Shown here piece after piece: positions 44,985 through 56,762 of a DNA stretch of 64,000 bases. Origin of the DNA: Cercophora sp. LCS_1 (Eukaryota > Ascomycota > Sordariomycetes > Sordariales > Lasiosphaeriaceae); assembly GCA_036250225.1 (NCBI GenBank), contig JAPZLL010000009.1:620001-684000 (forward strand), read 5' to 3'. Each line of letters begins with the position of its first letter. Position 1 is the stretch's first letter. The notes beneath the pieces are model-generated. The model had not been told where the DNA came from. It made no database searches and was given only the letters and a program-made list of their open reading frames with translations. Made by a program: the position numbers and the translations under genes.

Positions 44985-45536
44985 CTAAAGCTTCGCCTTC
45001 AACTGTACAAACAATGCCTCCGCCTTGGCAAGCAAAGTGCCGTCCTCCGACTCGACCGTGGCGTCAATGTACCACTTTCTCCCCTCGCGCTTGGTCTCCT
45101 TGGCCTTGACCAAGATGGTAGTTCCCGTCTCGACTGGCGCAATAAACGACGTGTTGAGATAGGCCGTCATGATGGGAAAGTTTGGAATGGCGCCCTTGGC
45201 CACGTTGATCTCGCCGAGCTGGCCAGACACCTCGTCGAGAAGGGTCATGACGATGCCGCCGTGGCACACGCCCTCCCAGCCATTGAGCATGTGTCCCAGC
45301 GTGATGAACGCGCTGACCTCGGTCACGGGCTCCTTGGGGTCTTTTGATTCATCGTAAAACACGGCAAAGTTGGCCATGGCATCGGGTCGGTTGAGAATGC
45401 TCGACATGAGCACATCTTTGTAGTCGTCCCTCGGGAAGCGAATAGCCGGCGTTTTGAAGACAAGAGTGGGCGAGGCAGCTTTCTCCAGATGGGCGGCGCA
45501 CCACGGGATGGCGCGGAAGTGGGCGACGTCTCCCAT
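44985..45536 (-). CDS. Hotdog-fold acyl-CoA thioesterase (4HBT family)
   Basis: Single exon, 183 residues. The helix motif NGWEGVCHGGIVMTLLDE (about 85-102) carries the HGG and acidic residue typical of PaaI/THEM4-like thioesterases, followed by the strands TAYLNTSFIAPV and TTILVKAKE of the hotdog sheet. Such enzymes cleave acyl-CoA to free acid and CoA; the acyl group cannot be told. It has a short N-terminal extension but no obvious targeting peptide. An ACAC microsatellite lies just upstream (45563-45578). Confidence 0.85.
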   Translation of the reverse strand: MGDVAHFRAIPWCAAHLEKAASPTLVFKTPAIRFPRDDYKDVLMSSILNRPDAMANFAVFYDESKDPKEPVTEVSAFITLGHMLNGWEGVCHGGIVMTLLDEVSGQLGEINVAKGAIPNFPIMTAYLNTSFIAPVETGTTILVKAKETKREGRKWYIDATVESEDGTLLAKAEALFVQLKAKL

Positions 45537-46620
45537 TTTTACCGGTGGCTGGTGTCACTCACGCACACACACACACAAAAGGGGCGAGAAGTGAGTTGGT
45601 GACGACGGACGTTGAGAATGCAACGGCGAAAGAGACCGATATCCCACGGCCGCGGTCCCGGCGCCGCGGCAGGTCGTGCAAATAAGGGCCACCAAAGTTA
45701 CCTCGGTAATTGCCACGCCGGTCGCGCTAGGTTGCCGGTTGCCACGAACGGCGTCGGGAAGCCGCATGGTCTTTTGGATGAAACTCCACCACCGACCCCA
45801 TCACCGGCTTGGCAGGGGAAATCAGGGACGTCGAGTCAGTAAGCAAGGGTTAGGGTTCTAATCAACCTCCACAAATCGCATGGCACCCGCATCGGCATCA
45901 AGCCGATCCTGGCACCCCCACTCTTGACGGGTACCCCCGAGCCGAGGTTCAACTCCAACACTTTGAGTGCGAGAAACAAGATATTCTCATCATTTTGTCC
46001 GCTCGTCGGGGTCAAAATCAGCCCGAGCCCGTATGGCGACATGCCCTCAACGACTCGTCTGACGCGGCCTGGATCAGATGCTGAGAATTCCGTCACCAGG
46101 CAGGGGCAGAGCAGTCGATTCTGTCCCTGACATTATCGATAAGCCCCCCACGAGGGCACACGAGTCTAGCTGACAACCGCGTCCACCGCGACAATGCGAC
46201 GCCCGCGAAGCCAATTGATCCCGCACCCATCGCTGAAGACATCCAATCGCTCACCGATGTCCACCAAAAAGTGTTGAGCGCACCGAGAGCTGTCGCCCAC
46301 CGCCCCCGTGGGGCCGTCACGGCCCAAAACGGCTAGCGACCAGTGAAACAAGCCTCGCAAACCCACCCGCAGCCGCAAAACTAGACTCCAAACCCACCGC
46401 AATCCACTCCCGCCCGACGCTCCCGTCGTCGAGGGCGGCCGACCGTACTCTATTTTAAAAAGCCGGCTATGCCCCCGCCGACATCCATCCTGACAAAGTG
46501 CGGCAGCACCCTCGTCTGCGTGCTCCGAAACCTCCCCCTCTGGGCCGTCGCCGTCCCGCTCCTGCTCATTACCCTCCTCCACCGGCGCATCACCGCCTCC
46601 GGGACGCCGTCGCCGACAAA
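45537..46620. other. Spacer between two thioesterase-like genes
   Basis: About 1.1 kb of divergent promoter region. No supportable gene; the frame at 46498-46620 runs into the next gene but precedes its ATG and is not conserved in character. Confidence 0.5.
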
Positions 46621-47720
46621 ATGGCCTCCGCCATTGGCAAGTTCGGGGTCATCCTCCAAGCCTCGGTCCCGCTCTCCCTCGCTGGACTCGCCTACGCAGG
46701 GCACAAGGCCATCTACGTCGACTGGAAGTCGCACTTCTTAAACTTTGTCACCGGGCCGGGCAGGACAAGCCGTATCCTGCTGGTGTTCTTTCTCCTCCTG
46801 AACTGGAAATCCCTTCCGCTAGGATGGACCGTATGTCCCCCTTCGCTCTCCCCTCTTTCTTTCCTCCCCTAACAACGTCAAAACAGTTCCGCATCTTCGG
46901 CTCCTGGCTCTTCCACATGCTCAAACCGCCCCGCTCCCTCCCCCAACGCGCCCTCTTCCACTACTCCGTCACCGCCTCGCGCACCTCCCTCCTCGAAACA
47001 GACTACAACATGCACAAGTCCAACAGCACCTACTTTGCCGACATCGACATCTCCCGCTCCCATCTCGTCTCGCACATCCTGGGCTCCTCCATCCCCGTCT
47101 TAACCGACAACGTGAACCGCAAACTCGTCCTCGACAAAGACGGAAACCCAATCAAGGGTGGATTCGGCATCGGGCTAGGCGCCGTCTTCTGTTCCTTCCG
47201 CAAAGAAATCGCGCCCCTCCAGGGCTACGAGATGTGGTCGCGCATCTTGTGCTGGGATCGCAAGTGGTTGTACATCATCACGCATTTTGTCGTCAAGGGG
47301 AAAGTCAAGCCGACCATGTGGGATGGCAAACAGATGGGGCCTACCAGGAGTCGGGTTGTTGAGGCCGAGGATGGGAAGGAGGTACAGGAGCAGGATTGGA
47401 GCAAGTATATCTTTGCGACGGCGGTGAGTAAGTATGTGTTTAAGCTGGGGCGGTTTACGGTGCATCCGACTATTGCGATTCAGGCGGCGGGACTGTTGCC
47501 TGAGAGACCGTCTGGTTGGAGGGGGGGTGAAGATGAGACGGGCGGGATGGAGGAGGTTGTGGTTGACGGCGGGGAGGAGGGTGAGTGGGATTGGAAGAGG
47601 GTTGAGGTGGAACGACGCAAGGGGATGGAGTTGGCGAGGCAGTTTAATGCACTGGATGGGACCAATCAGTTGTTCGATGGTGGGGAGGATGGTGCGGTGG
47701 GCAGGTTTCCTTTGGGGTAG
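46621..47720 (+). CDS. Membrane-anchored thioesterase-like protein (THEM6-like, 4HBT_2)
   Basis: Exons 46621-46830 and 46887-47720 with a 56-nt intron give 347 residues. Two hydrophobic segments near the N terminus (about 8-27 and 51-69) anchor the protein; the hotdog-like part follows with YNMHKSNSTYFADIDISRSHLV and, further on, FCSFRKEIAPLQGYEMWSRI, both typical of THEM6-like proteins of fungi. The C-terminal part has an acidic, Gly-rich insert and a helix (ERRKGMELARQFNALDG). The catalytic acid is not certain, so enzymatic activity is inferred from the family only. Divergent from the other thioesterase gene. Confidence 0.85.
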
Positions 47721-49917
47721 ATGTCTGTGGGATATAGGCGTTGGAGAGGGTGTAGACGATAGATGTGGGATTGATATAGAGGTTTGAAGCAACTGTTTGA
47801 CCCAGCCTGTGAAAAAAAAAAACTCAAGTATGGGGCACTATCTAGGAAAGAAGCAACGACTGGTTGATGTTTGAACGACCAGCCGATCGCCCCGATACCG
47901 ATGTTAAAGATATACCCCGAAGTAGACCTGCCTAGTCTCGACGGATGGCACAACCGGGGACGGGGTGCTTCGTGGACGGGTTGCATACAGGTCAACGCGA
48001 GGGTTCATCTTCAACGTAGGAAACGGGAGAACGGGTTGGTTATTCAACCCCCAATCAGCCGTTCCCTCCCCCCTGCAAAGTCTTGGGAACAGATCGATTC
48101 CTTACAGGCGAGGATGACCCAGGATTCCTCGTCCTCGGCCCCTTCGGCATGATAGGGTTCCAAGTGTTGACCTAACAGTGCTCGAAAGGTCGTGCCCCCT
48201 ATGTGGTGACCGACCTTTTGCATCCACAACGCCGACCGAGTAATGCCCATCCGCACCCAGCATCCTAAAACCGGACACTGATCCCTCGCACGGCACAGAC
48301 GATATCAACCACGGGTGTCCCCGCCATCAGTCGACCCCTGAGCAACACGACGTCAGCCACCTACCATCCTCAAGTCTGGGAGAGCTCACCATTAAAAACA
48401 CGGCATCACGTCACAGCCTTATACACGAGACGGAGCGCTGCCAGATTTAGCAAGCAACATGCAAACACAGGAACCTCGCTCCAGCACCACATCTCCCCAG
48501 GCCCTCACATCCAAAACCCCCAACCCAACCTACCCCTATCAGTTATAGCTCACCCCTTTCGGTTGGATTCCCGAGAGGTCGGAACCCCCCTCTCACATCC
48601 CGATATCTTCCTTACCGCTCTCGATATGAGCCGCCTGGAATTGATACCTCCTAACATAAACGACACATAGTCCGAGATGACCACCAGCTCGAACCGGAAA
48701 AGGCTGAGAGTCCCACACTAAGTTAGCGATTGAGCCCCTTTTCATCATCCCCGAGGTAAAGTCCTTTAAGCTACCTAGGTCCTGGACAGGGGCTTTCCGC
48801 CTCGCCATTGGACGGATCGCACCACCAAGTTGTCCCAGTCAGCTCAGGACAAGTTGAGGATGTGTCCTGTGGGACTTGGCGCCCGCCGTGTATTTGGGTG
48901 ACATGACGAGGTGCTGTTGACCCGTTGATGACAAGTCGGCGCAGCGGAGCTCAATGCCGAGAGACTTGGGCGTGCGCTTCGGTCCAGGAACTGGCGATCT
49001 ACTGAGGGAGTGACACTAAGTTATCCCCATCCGGCCTATACCGACAGGTGCCTGACAAAACAAACCACCCACCAACAAATCCAGAGGCATTTTTGTCTCA
49101 AGAAATGAGGTTGAGGTATTATTCGAAGGCGTTGAATGATATGCCGTCGGCCTTGCTCATCCAGCCTTGACGAACGGTACTCAGCCGACGCACTGTCAAC
49201 GGCGGTGAGAGGCGGGCCGGACTTGGTCGAGACGTCGGTCAGGCTGTGTGTGGGTTGAAGTGATCCGCATCGAGGTAGTCGGCCGCATGGCCAACGAAGG
49301 GCTGAAGAAGCTGGAACCAAGATAATGTGTCCAACCAGCAGGGAATGGGACCAAAATTGCGCAGAACCCGATGGCAAAGGTACTCCATTCGTAGACATAC
49401 GAGACTTCCCGCGCCCTCTGTGACACTGGTCTCTCTGAGGCTCAACTCCACCAGACGAGCCACTTGCCCGATCTCAAATTCCATAAGGTACCGTTGTCCT
49501 TTGCAAGCAGGGCGTGCAGGTGCAAGCCCGAGATTGATCAAAGAGTCCTCTGCCATTGACGCCGTGATCTTGCTCTCACACCGGCCGTCGAATGTCAACT
49601 CAGTGTGAGCCCGTGGTCTCTCCCTCCCATCGTCGACTCGGGTCCGATAATGCGCAAACCACACCGACAGGGGACGCACAGCGAGCGTCGAGCGCGGTCA
49701 CTCACCGTCAACCCCTTTCCTTCCCTCCTTTCCCTTCCCCCTCTTCCTCCCCTTCTACCCACCCCCATCCCTCCCTTCATCAAGCAAACACCGCTGACCG
49801 CCACCCTCCCTCCCCCATCTCCCAAGCGCACTTCATCACCTAGCATGGTGACAATTGCCCAAACTCAAACTCCATCAGAACCACCTTCCCTTCGGGCAAC
49901 CCCCCTCCACCCCCAGG

Positions 49918-49950
<33 letters not shown>
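49918..49950. repeat. 33-nt poly-A tract
   Basis: Uninterrupted A run followed by TGACAC. A retroposed poly-A tail was considered, but no coding sequence or target-site duplication is seen 5' of it. Confidence 0.85.
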
Positions 49951-49952
<2 letters not shown>

Positions 49953-50756
49953 ACACATCATGTTTGCCCATCACCCATCACCCACTGCAGTACCATCGTC
50001 CCACCACCCAGGAACCGCGCTCATCACCGCCATCACCGCCAAAGCACCGTTTCACGAACGCCAAAACACAGCCGCCACCAACACCATTCCCATCCCCGCC
50101 CAATCACTCAACCAACCAGCACCCGCAGATCCCGGCCGCGAAGGTCGGCTACGCTGGCCACCCCCAACGCAGGTCTAAGCGCGGTCGCGCGCACAATCCA
50201 GACTGTCGGGACGGGAGTTTGCAACTCCGGAGTCAGCAATCAACCGGCCTGACCTGACCTGACTCGGCATGAGATGGCCAATATATGCGGCGACCAACCT
50301 CGTAGCCGGCAGGTGGATTGGAATGGATGAGACATGTGTGGCTGACAAGCTTGACAGCATCCATATTGCGTTTTCCACTTGGAAAGTTCCCATTGCGACA
50401 AAGGCAGATCATGACCAGAGAAAAAAAAGGTGGTGCCATCATACTTCTAAGCCCCCAACATCCAATACATTCGACACAGTCAACAGCCAACAGTCCACGC
50501 ACTGCGGCGACTGCATGACCTGGGAGGCCGGATTCGGAATGACCAGAAAGCAAAATGCCATCAGGCGGACAGCTGCAAATGCAAAGCCGTTGGCTCTGCC
50601 TCCGCCATACATGACCGGAATCCGCCTTATCTCGTCGAGAGTTGGGTTCATCCAAAGTGCCCCAACACCAAGTCCATAGCACTCCTGCGTACGCAACCAA
50701 GGGTAGAATCCAACAGGAACTTCCGACTGGATGATGATAGTGCATGCCATCCATCC

Positions 50757-50780
50757 TTCATTGCAATGCAATGCAATGCA
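50757..50780. repeat. TGCAA pentanucleotide array
   Basis: Four imperfect-ended copies of TGCAA in tandem. No gene overlaps it. Confidence 0.75.
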
Positions 50781-51197
50781 AAAATCCCCTCAGGCATCAC
50801 TGCCTACGCAGTAAGGAACCTAAGGAAATGAAGCGGCATCCATCCGGATCTCGTCCCCGGACCGGACAACTCAGAACAGAACCAACTGCATAACCCACCG
50901 GGCCTTGCAGAAGCAACCCGTCATGTGAAAGTCGGATGTTTCTGGCAATACGCTACACCGCAAGAGAGAGCAAGAGAAAAGAGCCGTCGGCATCCATCGG
51001 CAAGCGCATGCGATGCAAGACGCAGACGCATGCTCGCCTCGCTTGCATGGCCAAACAGCAACGAACTGTTGGGCGGAATCAGCGGTAAAAACCAACCTGG
51101 GCTGCCACGCGCGCCAACAAGCGACCTTGCTTTTTTCTTGCGGGCGCATCTCTGGTCGGGATGACGGCCACGCTACACCACCAAGACATTGATGATC

Positions 51198-51222
51198 CAT
51201 CCGTCCATCCATCCATCCATCT
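51198..51222. repeat. CCAT tetranucleotide microsatellite
   Basis: About six CCAT units after a CCGT variant, the complement of the array at 8781-8815. Confidence 0.8.
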
Positions 51223-54200
51223 CATCCACAGTCTGCGATGCACGTCTCACACCGCCGGAAGGATCTGGAGACAGACAAACAATCTGGCAAAAGAAGAAAG
51301 AAAACCACGCAATCCTAACGAGCGGGGTAAGACATGGTCGGCGACGTATCCTCGCAGAGAGTCAGACACACACACCGTCGCCGTCGTCGTCGTCCTCCTC
51401 GGCATGCGCGTGTCCGCGCTAGAGCCCGCGCTTGTAAGCGCCGCTGCAACGCCCAGCATGGTCGCCATTGGCCAGACTTGCGCCACGGGGTCCCGACAGG
51501 CAATATCGGCAGCCATTAAGACGCCACCGACAGATGGAATATTGATTGTTCTTCCCAAGCTTTTGTCAGCCATGCAGGGCCGGTCCTTGTGGAGATTGAG
51601 AAAACCACGCTTTCCACGGCTCGCTCGCGCCCTCACCCATCGGCTTCGGGGGCCCTTGCCAGCAACCGGACCGCGACCTGCCTTGTTCGAGCTGGTTCGG
51701 CCCAAGCGTGCATGTTGACAGTTGCACCGCGGGCGGGGCTGTCGGCCGTGTCTGCGTACCCGAGTCGCACACACGAGGAAGTGTCCGTTTTGTTCGCTTC
51801 CGTTTTGTCACCGCTTGGAATTTGTTGCGCAGCGAGTCGAGTCGACATTCTCCGACGAGTCTCCGGTTTGGCTCCGGGCGATTCGGATTCTTGGCCGCCG
51901 ACCCGCCGGAGACTTGCCCGACAACCCATCTCATCGAGGGGCAGACGGCGACGGGATGACTGTGCAAAGTTACGGGGCCCAACGCCATCACTTCTTCTCA
52001 GGGGCAAGAAACTGGGCCATCTTCGCCCAGGAGGCTCTCGCTCGGAGAAATACCGGTAGTTTTCCTGCAGGTGGCGAGCAGAGATGCAAGTGCTCTCGCC
52101 CCTTCATCAACTCGAAGCTGCATGCCATCCGTGCCCCGGTTTTGACTTCCCCACACAGCGCAAAATGGACAAACTTCGTCTCCGGCCTTAGTTTTCTGCT
52201 GATGGAATCGGCCCAGCAAGACGTTCCTGTGCAAGTCTAGAAGCGTCAATGCTCAACGCAACGCCACTGGGGGGCTCTCAGGGGCTCAGGGGGGGGTTCA
52301 AACAGGCTCAGGTGGCATGCAAAACCGGGGGTTGATCTCATCATGAACGCCGCTCGTGTCTGCCGATTGAGGGCGGGAGAAGGATTCGGTTCGTCCCAAG
52401 TGTCTGTTCACCTGACAGCCAGCGCCGGCGTGTTGCGGCGCGGGGTCGTCTGTCGACCGGGCAGCACAGGGCCGCGGCGGCCGTGAGCAGCGCGGAAAGG
52501 GTCGAAAAGGGGTTGAGAGAACGAAGATGCAGCTTGTGGGGGCTAGCACGAATCGCGGGGTTTGTCTTGGTTCCACGTGCAGTGCGGCCAGCAGGACCCC
52601 GACCAGCCCTATCTCTCCAACGGTTGTAATCCGAGCGCACGTCGCAATGGTCCGATTGCTGTTGGTCTGTCATCTGCGTGCTCTGTTATTTGTCGATGTG
52701 TGGAATTTTGGTGTCTAATTTCGCCAAGGACGGCCGCAGGGCGTGAGTGAGAATGCGCAGCCTGACTTGTGTGCGCGCAACAACGTTGGGGTGCTGAGCC
52801 TCTGGTTCTCGGGTGCCGGCGCCGCGGAAGCTGACCTACCCAAAAGTTATTTTAAAATAGGCTGTTTCCCGATGACCACACCACAAACTCGCCGCACGTG
52901 GGGAGGCGGCCGTTCTGACATGTGGTAAGATCCTTCTTTACCGCCACCAGGTTTATGTTTTCTCCCATGCCGGAACAATGGAATCATGATGGAACTCCAG
53001 GGTGAAGCTACGGCGCCGATCGGGGGTTTTGCCAGCTCGGGCAGCCGAGACGACAGCGAACCTGGGGGGAAAATACCGAGAAAGCTCAGCGTCCTTGCAG
53101 AACATCAAACAAGCTCACATGGCTCAAGGCCCCCAACGCAGGGCCGTGCGTGTTCTTCGTCCCATGTTGGTTTGCTTTGAGATGCAGCGCAGCGAAAATC
53201 TGCAAATCTGCGGGGTGCATTGACGAGAAACATCAGCCTCACGAACATGCAAGTCAAATGTTTCAAGAGAAAGGCGCGAGCATTGGTCTCCTGCTTTTGC
53301 GTTTCGTCGTCGTCTCTAGTAAAGTGACGCGTCAAAGAGTCAGCTAATGAGCCATTGGAAGCTCGAGCGCGGGTGACGATGGCCGACGAAGCTTGGTGGA
53401 AGCTGCAACTGTCAGCCGCACAGGCCAGAGCTTGGCCTCGGCTGTATCCGGGCGTTCCCGATCTGGAAGAAGCCACTGCAAGCAAGCAGAAGCGAGCGAA
53501 ACGAAACATCTTCCAGTGTTTCAAACGAGGAGGCGATAGACAGATCACAGACCTAATCCAGACAAGATTCTGGACTTTGGGCGCAAAGTCAACGCTTGTT
53601 GCGAAGTGACGAAAACACTCAAGGCACGCTTAGAAACATTTTCTTGATCAAATCCTTCGGAAGATCCCGAAACACACACCCGAACGGGGACCTGGAATCG
53701 AAAACCGATTGGCAACGGAGCAACTCCAGCGGTGCCCAGCGCGGCACCGCCTCTGAACGCTGACGCCGGGACCCCGGATTCCCAAAGCTCACCTTCCACG
53801 GAACCAGAACGGGAAGAGTTTACTGATTCGCACCACACATGCTCGCGTCGATTGGTAAAAACAGCCATGACAACGACCCGGAGGTGGTCTTACGCTGCGC
53901 GGGATGGCGATGCGGCCTTACCTGAGGGGGATTAGACACACAAGCGAAAGCCGCCACGGTTGATTGCGTAGCCGCGCATCTTCGATTTGATCTGTCCAAG
54001 ACTCTGGGCGGGCGCAACGGTGCCTCGGCGTCGCGGGGCGTCGCATTCGCAACGGAGCTGGACACGCCCCGGCGTCGCTTTTTTTTTTCTTCCTCTGGTC
54101 CACCATCCGACTATTGGCATCCCACATGAACCTAATCTCGACCGTTCCGTCGTTGACAGAGAGACATGTCTGGGAGCCATGTCCACGCAGCCGCTCCGTA

Positions 54201-55749
54201 TTGGTAGTTGCGCCCGATATCCCGCTCAGCGCAGCTCCGAGCCCTCTGGCATGAGCGGAGCGCCGTCTCCAGGAGCTGCCACGAGGACCTGCCGAGACAG
54301 GTCGGGCTGACAGCAGCTCAACTCAGACACGCATGCCGCATCGCTGACGACGATGCTGCCGAGGATTGCACAGTAGCAGAAGCCTATCTGGCAAAAAAAA
54401 CGCGGGGGTCTTTCTTTAATTTCAGTGCGGACTGGAGCTTGCCGCCGTCTGCGACGACAAGCCTCGCTCATTTCCTTGAGCCTCACGGCTGCTGAGCGAG
54501 GGTTGCCAGGCCCGTTTTGCAGGCCGGGCGCTTTGTCCCGTTGGGCCTCTCACAAGCTGGCAAGCGTCCCGATTCAGGCAGACTCGAGGCCGACAACGGG
54601 TGGCTCTTGCGGTCTTGTCGTACTGCAATATCAACACTTTGTATACGGCAGCGCTGAATCTGGGGTAGGGCATTGTGGCAATAACGGGACGCTCGACTAG
54701 CAATATCCAGCCCGCCCGGGAGCTGGGCGTTTGGCCAAACGGTAGTGACAAGTGCAGCCGGAGATGGCATTTTCGCAAGCGAAGATGGGAAGTCACCAGA
54801 AGGGAAATGCCTGGAATGGAGTGCGGCAGCACGGCATCTGCGCGCCGTGCGTTTGCCCATTTTACCCAGCGAGCCCGACAAGAGTCCGCCGGCGCGCTGG
54901 GTCGCAATATTGAGGCAGACTCTGTTGGGTGGTGGTCCGCACATTCCACAGTCGCAATGCGCACCGTCCACCCTCCCAACCGTCGATGGAACTCTACCGA
55001 TGCAAAGGAACGGGCACACAGGTACGACAACCCCTGCAATGTTAAACGCAGCGGACAGGCATCGGGGGGCCTTCAGTCAATGGCTGCCACTGCCGCCGGA
55101 CCAGGGTTGCGAGCCAGGTACCTGACGCTGCCGCCCGTACCATGGCACCCCCCTGTCGCATCCAACCTCCTTCCCGCCTCTGTCTCTCTCGCGCTGTCTT
55201 TCCGCCGCCTGTGGAAGCAGCCGTCGCCCTGTCGCTCTGCCGTTTTCTTGCTACGGTGCAGCGTGCGCGGATGGACACAATATGTGCGACCCAAATTACC
55301 TGGCCGTTTTTTTATCCAGGGCCGCCGCTAAACGGGCCACACATGGGGGGCCTGGGGTTGCTTCCGTGTCTCTCAAAGTCGGGGCTGGTCACGGTCCTCA
55401 TCTAGGTGGGCTTCCCTCTTGAGAAGCACAACTCGCTCGCTTCTCCCTCCATACCACTCTACTCTACCCTCTCCGATCTCGTGCAGACGTGCAAAAAGCA
55501 AGAGCAACGGACCCTGTCAGACTCTTTGACATCAGCGGCATTCCATTCCCCCCAAGACTCTTGGAGTGTTGTTTGCTGCGTCCAGTCGCTGCGCATGCCC
55601 AGACCCAAGCCCGCCCACCAACACACACCCCATGCCTGCATCAGCCTCCGACCCTGCTTAGACTAGCCCGGCCTCACCCACCTCACCACCACTCACCTCA
55701 CCACCGGTATCTGACGTGCCGGACCCTGCTCTGCCACATCGGGACGGGT

Positions 55750-55756
55750 TATAATA
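55750..55756 (+). promoter_or_regulatory. TATA-like box upstream of the DUF3455 gene
   Basis: TATAATA lies 188 bp before the ATG at 55938, followed by CT- and CA-rich leader sequence. Position and sequence are the only evidence. Confidence 0.45.
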
Positions 55757-55937
55757 AGAGATCGAGGGTCCCCTCCCCACCTCGACTCACCATCCGCATC
55801 CAACCCGCGCTCAACAACCCCATTATCTCTCTTATATCTCCTCTTTCTTTCCTTGTGTCTTGTCGAGATCTGTATCTGCTTCAGTCGTCCGCTCCGGAAG
55901 CCTTACACACCTTCACTTGAACCATCGCACATTCGCA

Positions 55938-56762
55938 ATGTTTTCCGCAAAGACTTTTGTTCTCGCTGCGCTCGCAGCCGTGGCATCCGCTGCTCCCACA
56001 TGCGGCGGCAAGCCCACGCCCACGCTCCCCAGCACAGGAGGTGAGTTGCCCTCACCATAGTGCGATACACTGGTGGCACCTACTTACACAGACAACGCAG
56101 CTCTGGACCTCCCGCCTCCGCCTTCGAACCTGGTGCTCAAGAAGATCGCCATCGGGCACGGCATCCAGAACTACAGCTGCTCGGCCGACCCCGCGGCAAC
56201 ACCGGTAGCAAAGGGCGCCCTCGCAGTCCTCTACGACGCCACACCCCTCTACCCAGGGACACCGCGAACCGGCCTGTCGCAAGGCGCCTTCAACTCGTTG
56301 ACGACAACGGTCCTCTGGCACCAGGACATCCCGCTCAACCTGGTCAACCCGGCCGCCGCCCAAGCCGCCGCCGTGCTCCCGAGCAAGAGCTACGTCGCGA
56401 CCACGAGCCCGTTCAAGCCCAAGGCCGACCTCAAACTAACCAACACGCCGACACTCAAGTTCCTCGGCCACCACTACTTTGACGGCCAAGGCACCCCGAC
56501 TTTCGACCTCTTCGAGGCCGGGCTCAAGGCCCATGTGGTCCGTCTCGACGGCGTCCCGGTCCCTCCCAACGCCGACAAGGGGCCCCTCGGCACCGGCGCC
56601 GTGGGCTGGCTGCAGCTCGGCGACTCGGGCCAGGGCAAATCGATCGGCATCAACCAGGTCTACCGCGTCATCACGGCCGGTGGCGTCGCTGAGGCTTGCG
56701 CTGTTGCAGGCGAGGGTATCGCCAGCGTGCCGTATACCGCTTTCTACTGGTACTACGGTTAA
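55938..56762 (+). CDS. Secreted DUF3455-family protein
   Basis: Exons 55938-56040 and 56092-56762 with a 51-nt GTGAGT...CAG intron give 257 residues. A signal peptide (about 1-19, ASA-AP) is followed by a short Pro-rich region and the DUF3455 fold: LVLKKIAIGHGIQNYSC near the start, VLYDATPLY, and the terminal GEGIASVPYTAFYWYYG. Such proteins are often labelled malate dehydrogenase in fungal genomes, which the sequence does not support: there is no nucleotide-binding motif. Function unknown; extracellular. A strong TATA box and long pyrimidine leader suggest high expression. Confidence 0.9.

Larger units (their letters stand above)
47721..55749. other. 8-kb gene-poor block
   Basis: No frame here has a recognisable domain or splice-supported structure, although the GC-rich part gives many long frames on both strands. 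Simple sequences include a 33-A tract at 49918-49950, a TGCAA pentamer array near 50757-50780 and a CCAT microsatellite near 51198-51222. A 106-codon minus-strand frame at 49239-49556 has a plausible protein composition but no relatives I recognise. Confidence 0.45.

Noticed and set aside
49918..49950. Poly-A tract as the tail of a retroposed element
   Set aside because: No reverse-transcriptase or other coding sequence 5' of it and no target-site duplication found.
50233..50754. 173-codon minus-strand frame
   Set aside because: Cys/Trp-rich but without a domain, overlapped by long frames on the other strand; no start context or splice support.
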